From positions 166,537,996 to 166,601,995 of the forward strand of contig CM035413.1 of assembly GCA_020310875.1 (NCBI GenBank): a stretch of 64,000 bases of DNA, written 5' to 3'. Position numbers and translations under genes: made by a program. The DNA comes from Ceratopteris richardii. Its lineage: Eukaryota; Streptophyta; Polypodiopsida; Polypodiales; Pteridaceae. The notes below the pieces were generated by a model that ran no database searches, was not told the origin of the DNA, and worked only from the letters and a program-made list of their open reading frames with translations. Shown here piece by piece: positions 57,693 to 64,000 of the stretch (position 1 is its first letter; each line of letters begins with the position of its first letter).

Positions 57693-58594
57693 CCCCTCTA
57701 CTGCACCAAAGGTTACACCAATTAATGTGGTAGTCTTAGTGGTGGATTCAAGTTCAAGTAGCATTAACGTGGCCCCTATACAAGTAGTCACTAGGGCACA
57801 AGCCTTAAAACAGACTAATCCAACTGAACAATTAGAGTCAAGTGAATCAGGAGAGCCTAGCAAGAGGAAAACAAGAACATGGAAGGATACCAAAGAAAAT
57901 TCCAATCGTAAGTGGTCTAGGAAGATATCTGAATTAGAAGAGAGCTTGAGAGAAACAAAAATAAAACAAGAAGACATAACATCTCAAAACCCCTTGCATG
58001 CCAAAAACCCACCCACTCCACTTCATCCCACCCCACCACCCATTGTAAACAGACCACAACCAAGATCTATTCTTGTAGATCCTACCCCAAAAGGCTTGTA
58101 CATGATGTTCAAGGCCTACCTGGCTCCACTTCAAGAAGGGCCAACAATTGCAAACCTAGACAACAGTTACCCTAGAGCAGATTTAGAGATTGAATAGACA
58201 AAAATCTGTATGAAAATGGTAGAACTAGCTCAGGCTATGCTTGAGACCAATTAGTTGTAGTGAAACAAGCAGGGGAGGAATCATTGTTTGAAGTACCATA
58301 GAGTTTCAAGAAATATGAAGTTGAAGACCGAAAAGTTTTTGTACGAATGCCTAAAAGAGAGTCCACCATAAGAGAAGCGTAAAATAATAAAGAAAAGACC
58401 AAAAAAATTGTAGTAACCATTGAAGAGAATGAAGAGTGATGTACGTACATAGGGGAAGACCTAAGCGAAGAAGAAGAAATAGAGCTTGTAGCTTTATTAA
58501 GGGAATATAGGGATGTGTTTGCGTGGACCTATAGAGACCTGAAGGGAGTAGATCTGGAAATATGCTCTCATATGATCCCCATGAAGATCGATGC

Positions 58595-59233
58595 TGTTGC
58601 TCTAGCACAATGGTGAGAACCACGTTAAGAAGCTCCACCTCCTTAATGTCAATCCGCGGAAGAGATAGGAGTGATATGAAGATCGTGAATGTGAGATGAA
58701 GTGAGAGTGAAGGTGAGAAGCATAGAAATGCACACACACATACACACACACTACGAAGAGACAAGCAAGACACAATGGAAGGTGAGAAATCAACTCTATT
58801 ACTCAAGAACACTATTACAAGCTCAAAAGAACTCTAAACTCCAACAAGCTAACCTCAAAAATGAGCTCTCTAGCTCTTTTTATAGTTTCTAGACTAGTTT
58901 TGACCGGTTTCACATCTAGTGACCGGCATAGTTAAAAATTAGGTCCTAGATGCTATTTGGAAGGGTAAACGATGTCTAAAATTAACGAAAATTGATACAC
59001 TTGTTCTACCTAAGCTCCTCAAGCTCGAGGACTCCTCGGCTTGCACAAAATGGAGCTATGGATTACAAAATGGGGTTTTTTATGTTACATATGTTACAAT
59101 AGTGATAAAAATCACTGTTGGAGGTTTTTGGAAAGTATTTTTAGAACATGATTCTTTGAAAAAAGATTCCACTGGCTCACTGCTCCGTCGTTACATGCTT
59201 CCGTGTCGTCTGTGCCTCTGGCTGCTTCCAACA
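58595..59233 (-). repeat. GB 3' LTR
   Basis: This 639-bp LTR has the same TGTTG/CAACA termini as the GA LTRs. TATAAAAAGA on the minus strand is at 58875-58884. Confidence 0.95.
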
Positions 59234-59248
59234 CCCCCCTCCCTCTCG
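59234..59248 (-). other. GB polypurine tract
   Basis: On the minus strand CGAGAGGGAGGGGGG abuts the LTR, as in GA. Confidence 0.88.
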
Positions 59249-59283
59249 CTTATGTCGTCCCTGACAGAACCTTGCTGTGAGGT

Positions 59284-62200
59284 CTACCGGATATAGTTCT
59301 GTAGGAGGTCTTGAGCGAGGGTGTGCTCGGACATATGAATGCCTCGGGCCAGGTCGGCCTCGAGTTTCTCCCAGTCGATTGGTTGCGGTTCTTCCGGTGG
59401 CGGGAGCTGATAGTGTGTGGAATAGACCATTCGTTCACAGGCAAATAATTGTAATAAATGTGTAGGCCTGCTTATGAATACCTCTAAATGGTATTCCCAG
59501 AAGCCGGTTGTGAACATCTCTTCGAATGTCTGCTTGTAGCACGCCGGTAGGTACTTTATTCTGCAGTGGCAGGCATAACACACCCGTAGCGATGGCGTTG
59601 TACTCGTATCATAGACCAGATCGAAATTGCCATGCTCAAAGCCCGGGGTGTTGACATGTGGTGCCTTGACGCGTCGGAAGACTTTAAAAATCATTTGCAT
59701 CATTTCAAAGATTTTGACAGTCATATGCGCCGCTATATCATCCATATGCTTTAATCTAGGGAGCCAGTGGCGAATTGTAGCCATCATGTAGCCAACAGTT
59801 GGTAACTCAATGGGTGGCTTAAAATAGGGGTAATTCAACCAGTCTTGGCACTGCTTATTGTTTTGTACCTTAATAGCAAAGGCAGTCCAGGAGCGGCGTC
59901 GTGGCACTGGTCCCCAACACGGATTATACTTCAAATGCAAAGGTGCCTTTACCCATGTACTCATCATCTCTGGATACTGCTGAAGTAAATCTTTTCGCCA
60001 CTCTGGTTGATAGATCCTTCCTTTCTGTGCATCTAGTGGCAAATCATCCGCCTCGAATTGAGTTGCATGCGATGGTTTCTTACCTGTCTCTTTCTCAATG
60101 GCTAACTGGTATTCGGCCATTAACATGAAGTACGGTTTATACTGTAGCTCGTGCCCAGATATGTATCGTCGCGGGGCCAAATGAGCAAAGAATGGAGACT
60201 GTAATATTCTTTCTTCTATCATCGCCATGGCATGTAATTGTGCCTCTACTCTCGCTAAGTGCGTTGTTCCAAGTTCCTCAATAGTCTTCATCCACGCGGG
60301 GGTCGGAAGTTCGTACGTCATCTGACCTTCGGCCGTGACGCGTCCGCCTGGGATGGGTTGTGGCTCGTACGCTTCTTCAAATGTTTCCTCCACCGGGATG
60401 GTGATCGTTTCTTCCTCAGCTGGAAGCTCAGGTGGGGAATCTGGCCTTGGTGGCGCCTCATATACTGCAATCCTTGATTCAAGGGTCGATACCTGGGCCC
60501 GTAATGAGTTGAGTTCCTCTAGGAGGTCAGGAGAGGGGTCCACAGGTTCTGGTATGTCTTGGTGTGCCGGTTCTCGTAACTGGAGGAATTTGTGATCTTC
60601 TTTGAGTTTCTGTAACTCCTCGTTCATGCGGTCGTATTCATCTAGTAATCTTACATGATTGTCTAGCAGCATCCTCATCGAGTCTGAAGGAATGGCTTTG
60701 AACCTGCTAGGACTGAGTGGTTGGTCTGGGTGGTCGAGCGCTGCTTCTAAGTTTTCTCTGTTCTGATCCTGTAAGCGCTGGTTTTCTTCCTTGGCGGCTG
60801 CTAGGTGTCTTCTGAGTAAGCCCATGTTTCGTGTTAGCGTTGCATTGCGGACCGTCTGGGCTCTTAATAAGTTATCCAGGTCAGTAGTGGCTTCCTTGGT
60901 CTTTTCTCCGCTTTCTAGTTCCAATTTGTGATAAGCCTCGCGTAATTCCTGGTAGCGGTTGTTCAGAGAGGCATTCTCAATGGACAATAAATTAAGCTGC
61001 AACTGTAAGTCATTGGTTGTCCTCTGCAGCTGCTGATAATTATCACCAAGAGATGTGAACTCATCTCTTACTTGCGTCATACACATGAACATCTGTCGGA
61101 ATGCATTATCTACAGTGGGTGATAGTATTAATGGGGTGCTAAATGAAGATGCAGTTGGTGTAGATGCAACGGGAATGGGGAATGGGGATGGAGAGGTGGA
61201 TGATGTAGTGATTGTTGAAAATTGTGATGTGCCTAAAAATGTTTGTGCCGTGAGTGAAGTGAGTGATGGTGCTGTGGGTGGTGAGATGTCCATGTCAGTG
61301 GACGTGTCTAGTGCGGTGACAGTGAATATGGGTGTGATCGTGGGTGCTCGTGCTGGTGTAAATACGGGATTTACAAAGGTTGAGGGGTAATTTACAGGGG
61401 GGCTGGCTGGAGCAGCTTGGTGGAAAGGGGAAAGAGGGGTTACAGTGGGTCGGGGCGGTGAGACGGGGGAGAAGGTTAAGGGCGGGGGGAATGGGAAAAG
61501 GGGTCTTGGAGTTGTGGGGAAAGATGGAAAAGATTGATGAAGGAATGGGTTGGGTAGAAAGGTGGGTGTGGGAGGGGGTAGACTAGGGTTAATGGGTGCA
61601 GGAATTGTGGGGTTAGTGGTCGTAAAGACAATTTCTGCCGCACCACCGGCGAATGAAGATGTGGGTCTGGGGGAAGGAGGGTGAAGAGGGGAGGCTGGAT
61701 GGACGGGTGGTGAGAGGGGAGCGGTTGGGGTGGTCGGTACTTCAGTGACTACTGAGGTTTGTACAGCTGTAGCGCGGGGTGGGGAATCTACAAAGATGGT
61801 TTCTACGGCCAATGAACTTTCGGGGACGAGGCGTGCCTCCCTGGCTTGTTCTGAAGATTGTGCTCCGGTTGGTACACGAATGTATTCGCCGGGCTTTGAA
61901 AGTAGTCGTACTCGGCGGGGGTCAAACTGTGGTAGTGGCTTTCTTTGCAAGTACCTGAGTGCCTCGTTGGAGCCTACTGATTTGACTAATTCTTTGAATC
62001 CTTTGATGTATGCGTCTTCGAATCCACCTGTGACAAGTTCTTGTTCTATTATTTTTTGGCTCTCTTCCTCTGTCAGCTTCTTGCGTGCCCAAACTTTTTC
62101 CATAGTTCTATACAGCTTCTTGATAGCTAGTGTGTAAGCTGCTGCCTCGTAAGTTTCATCTTCATGGGTACTTATATCACCATGTGTGTCTGTTTGTTGG

Positions 62201-63696
62201 CCTTGGCCGTCTGTCTGTTCATGCTCTTGGGATTCCTCTGTTCCCTGGCTAGCTTCGTCGTCTCCTTCGTCGTCATCGGTTGCTGTTCTTTCGTAATCAG
62301 AGCTGGACACGACCTGTCCTTGTGGCTGATCCCTGGGTGTGGTAGGGTAGCTAGGCCTTTCAAATTCTTGAGAAAACATTTGTCCTTCTGAAAACTGGAA
62401 CTCGTTGGAGAATGCATCGGGCATCTCAAAATCAAAAGTTTGGTCCAGTGGCTCTGCTTGTCCTGGTTCTAAATGCGGTATTGGAAAAGAGAAAGCTTCT
62501 GCACCAATAGTGGTGGGAAGTTCAGCTGCTGTGGTGATAGGTTCTGTGGTTGTGGCTGCTTGGGGTGTAATAGTACTGGTGGTGCCCTCCGGCGTAACTG
62601 GTCTTGATAACCGTATACGAATTGGTGGTACCGTGGGAGTGGCTGCTGTTGGTGACTGCTCTGGAGATGGTTGTGGCAAGGGTGATTCTGGGACTTGTAG
62701 GCACGGGATAGTACCTCTCATCCGCTTTCCGGCTCTGCCTTTGCTAGACTTTCTAGCCTTCCTAGTGGTCCCTTTGAATGCTTTCAGTTCCTCACTGGTC
62801 ATGGCACGCTCTATGGGTAAATCATATGCCAAGCACATATATATGATCCTGGTGAGGGCACAGCACCCATTGATTACCTTCTTTCGCTCCCATCGATGTT
62901 GTGCCAAATAGAGCTCATCAATTATCCAGCTAGCGAGATCAACCGTTTGCGGTCCAGTACATGCTAAGTATAATCCAAACCAGATTCTCTTGTGGGGCAT
63001 GGTAAAACGATCCTGAGCTGGGAAAGCAAAGTGCTGCATGCATATCCGTAATGGCTTAGAGAGCTCAGGTGTTATAGCTGAAATATCCTCCCACTTAGTT
63101 ACGTCACCACGTTTCATCTGCTCTGGGACTAGCCGTTCTTTCTCCGTTGGAGTGTGTGTTCCATGTATTTTCAGAGCTGCGCGAATTAAATCTTTAGACA
63201 AATAAAACCTTCTAAATGGAGGATCATTTACCAAGGATGGTAACATGAATGTGCCGGGTAGATCCTTGTTCTCTGAAGCTGTTAAGGTGGTTACCAAGTA
63301 AAAGCATCTGTAAAAATCAGGTTTAGGCAGAGGGTCGCTAAAATACTCTGTAAATCCTGCTCGTGCCCAAACGTGCGTTAGATCTTGTGTATTCTGCAGT
63401 CCTTCAAATTCTCGTGAAAAGAACTGGTACTTGGTCCATGTGCGAAGATCAAATGCCAAATTGGCCTCAAATATGAATTCAGCGTCTGCTAAAGGTCCTG
63501 CTAGGCCTTGAAACCAGTGAGAATTATGATGAATCTTCTCAGTATATCCTCTAGGAGGATCATCGATTGGCATGGGTCCTGAAAAACCTTGAAACTCTGG
63601 TGGTTGCATCGTAGGATAAGATTCCGCGAGTAATTCTCCAATAGTGGCCACCGGTGCACTGGGGCCAGCCTCTGATGGGCCTGCTTCGGTTTGCAT
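59284..63696 (-). CDS. GB ORF3: 1470-codon third frame of a large gypsy element, function unknown
   Basis: This is one open minus-strand frame, from the ATG at 63696 (MQTEAGPSEAGPSAPV) to just before the purine tract. I do not recognise the family. Approximate layout: 1-310 globular, aromatic-rich (FSREFEGLQNTQDLTHVWAR, RIWFGLYLACTGPQTVDLAS). A basic patch (KARKSSKGRAGKRMRG) and a Pro/Ser/Thr linker follow to 430. Residues 460-515 are acidic with Gln, 520-620 helical (YRTMEKVWARKKLTEEES), 635-800 proline-rich, 870-1090 coiled coil with heptads, and 1125-1470 a second globular block with several Cys (RVCYACHCRIKYLPACYK). No signal peptide or membrane helix is evident, unlike envelope-like frames. 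The position after integrase resembles the extra frame of Athila-type elements, and a plant mobile-domain relative is possible. It is treated as an element part. Confidence 0.85.
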   Translation of the reverse strand: MQTEAGPSEAGPSAPVATIGELLAESYPTMQPPEFQGFSGPMPIDDPPRGYTEKIHHNSHWFQGLAGPLADAEFIFEANLAFDLRTWTKYQFFSREFEGLQNTQDLTHVWARAGFTEYFSDPLPKPDFYRCFYLVTTLTASENKDLPGTFMLPSLVNDPPFRRFYLSKDLIRAALKIHGTHTPTEKERLVPEQMKRGDVTKWEDISAITPELSKPLRICMQHFAFPAQDRFTMPHKRIWFGLYLACTGPQTVDLASWIIDELYLAQHRWERKKVINGCCALTRIIYMCLAYDLPIERAMTSEELKAFKGTTRKARKSSKGRAGKRMRGTIPCLQVPESPLPQPSPEQSPTAATPTVPPIRIRLSRPVTPEGTTSTITPQAATTTEPITTAAELPTTIGAEAFSFPIPHLEPGQAEPLDQTFDFEMPDAFSNEFQFSEGQMFSQEFERPSYPTTPRDQPQGQVVSSSDYERTATDDDEGDDEASQGTEESQEHEQTDGQGQQTDTHGDISTHEDETYEAAAYTLAIKKLYRTMEKVWARKKLTEEESQKIIEQELVTGGFEDAYIKGFKELVKSVGSNEALRYLQRKPLPQFDPRRVRLLSKPGEYIRVPTGAQSSEQAREARLVPESSLAVETIFVDSPPRATAVQTSVVTEVPTTPTAPLSPPVHPASPLHPPSPRPTSSFAGGAAEIVFTTTNPTIPAPINPSLPPPTPTFLPNPFLHQSFPSFPTTPRPLFPFPPPLTFSPVSPPRPTVTPLSPFHQAAPASPPVNYPSTFVNPVFTPARAPTITPIFTVTALDTSTDMDISPPTAPSLTSLTAQTFLGTSQFSTITTSSTSPSPFPIPVASTPTASSFSTPLILSPTVDNAFRQMFMCMTQVRDEFTSLGDNYQQLQRTTNDLQLQLNLLSIENASLNNRYQELREAYHKLELESGEKTKEATTDLDNLLRAQTVRNATLTRNMGLLRRHLAAAKEENQRLQDQNRENLEAALDHPDQPLSPSRFKAIPSDSMRMLLDNHVRLLDEYDRMNEELQKLKEDHKFLQLREPAHQDIPEPVDPSPDLLEELNSLRAQVSTLESRIAVYEAPPRPDSPPELPAEEETITIPVEETFEEAYEPQPIPGGRVTAEGQMTYELPTPAWMKTIEELGTTHLARVEAQLHAMAMIEERILQSPFFAHLAPRRYISGHELQYKPYFMLMAEYQLAIEKETGKKPSHATQFEADDLPLDAQKGRIYQPEWRKDLLQQYPEMMSTWVKAPLHLKYNPCWGPVPRRRSWTAFAIKVQNNKQCQDWLNYPYFKPPIELPTVGYMMATIRHWLPRLKHMDDIAAHMTVKIFEMMQMIFKVFRRVKAPHVNTPGFEHGNFDLVYDTSTTPSLRVCYACHCRIKYLPACYKQTFEEMFTTGFWEYHLEVFISRPTHLLQLFACERMVYSTHYQLPPPEEPQPIDWEKLEADLARGIHMSEHTLAQDLLQNYIR

Positions 63697-64000
63697 GATG
63701 ACTGATGAGCTAATGGAAAAGATCTGCTACAAAAGATTAACACATTAGTATGGAAATTAATTATGATCCCATTAAGGTGAGACCGCAATCCCTTTCCATA
63801 ACCGATGTGTAACCCGTGTAGCCAAGTGTCGTGAAGTGATTGATGCAATGATTATTTGCAAAACTAATGCAGGTCTCTAGACACCTACATGGTTCAGATT
63901 ATGCATACATTTCTTGATGAGCTTTTATTATGCATGATGTGGGGTTTGGGTGTATGAATTTATACAGGGTTTGGTTGAGGGTGAATTAGTACAAGGGTGG
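63697..64000 (-). other. GB spacer upstream of ORF3
   Basis: This non-coding stretch is nearly identical to the GA spacer. On the minus strand TTTTGTAGCAG lies near 63725-63735, about 30 bases before the ORF3 ATG, and looks like a splice acceptor. Whether it is used is not shown. Confidence 0.55.

Larger units (their letters stand above)
47110..58594 (+). mobile_element. G3: decayed Ty3/gypsy element, gag to start of RT
   Basis: This plus-strand relative of GA has own DNA at about 47110-48898, 55326-55965 and 57698-58594. The gag start (MNLRLGRCLGKDKKNIRSSK) and central gag domain (MKNYFDGSGDPYDHVAKFKQ near 48240-48300) lie before C4. A region with CFRSKGDHFIHEC near 55830 and CPECGKEH near 55920 lies between C4 and C7. 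After C7 come VAPIQVVTRAQALKQ and a basic coiled region, then DNA just upstream of RT (LVALLREYRDVFAW near 58490). GB interrupts it at 58595. No LTR of G3 is seen. It is broken, with more than ten breaks besides three insertions. Confidence 0.85.
58595..64000 (-). mobile_element. GB: second copy of the GA gypsy family, 3' part
   Basis: This minus-strand element continues beyond the right edge. In view are its 3' LTR (58595-59233), purine tract (59234-59248), the complete third reading frame (59284-63696) and the start of the spacer upstream of it, which matches GA at about 15860-16180. It is inserted into G3 just before RT. The five bases outside the LTR are GATGC; the matching copy, if any, is outside the window. 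The LTR differs from the GA LTRs by about 3% by eye, so GA and GB are separate insertions of one family. The visible part looks whole. Confidence 0.94.

Noticed and set aside
62405-62911. Antisense open frame of 168 codons opposite ORF3, also seen at 14777-15283
   Set aside because: It is antisense to a conserved sense frame in both copies and has skewed composition. Conservation is explained by the sense frame. Some Tat elements do have antisense frames, so transcripts could revive this.
59284-63696. GB ORF3 as a host gene or envelope gene
   Set aside because: It lies between gypsy spacer and purine tract of the same element and recurs in GA, so it belongs to the element. No signal peptide or membrane helix supports an envelope.

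Overview
The window looks like intergenic DNA from a large-genome land plant. A gymnosperm is plausible, because old, deeply nested and decayed LTR retrotransposons fill everything and no host gene is visible, but this is an inference and the species is not identified. I found no rRNA, tRNA, CRISPR array or host coding gene. Essentially every supportable protein segment belongs to a Ty1/copia or Ty3/gypsy element.

Layout of the left nest (1 to about 47.1 kb). An old gypsy element on the minus strand (G1) occupies 1-4353 and 38633-39829. A copia element (C1, plus, 4354-38627) is inserted in its integrase region, with TTTAA on both sides. C1 holds a second decayed copia (C3, plus, about 4782-10528) near its 5' end. 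It also holds a large, much younger gypsy element (GA, minus, 10970-34450), flanked by ATATG. GA in turn is interrupted by a young copia element (C2, plus, 19411-25742), flanked by AAAAT, with one 1361-codon gag-pol frame. At 39830 to about 47.1 kb another copia (C5) sits in G1, but its two halves face opposite ways together with a piece of G1, which points to a segmental inversion.

Layout of the right nest (about 47.1-64 kb). A decayed plus-strand gypsy (G3) carries three insertions. They are a fairly complete copia (C4, 48899-55320, flanked by CGAAC), a short gag-only copia derivative (C7, 55966-57692, flanked by CCCCT), and a second copy of the GA family (GB, minus, 58595 to beyond the window end).

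The GA/GB family is the most unusual content. Without C2, GA is about 17.1 kb between 640-bp LTRs. It has a primer site resembling the complement of a tRNA-Asp 3' end and a leader of about 1.9 kb. The leader contains about 31 copies of a TCGCGATGG core. The domain order then runs gag, protease, RT/RNase H, integrase, a second retropepsin-like domain downstream of integrase, and a very long third reading frame. In GB that third frame is 1470 codons and open. The second protease-like domain also survives in old G1, so it is a family trait rather than an accident of one copy.

LTR differences counted by eye agree with the nesting order: well over 10% for C1, about 5% for C4, and about 1.5% for GA and C2. 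All elements are treated as fossils; apart from the open frames in C2 and GB, the copies are broken.
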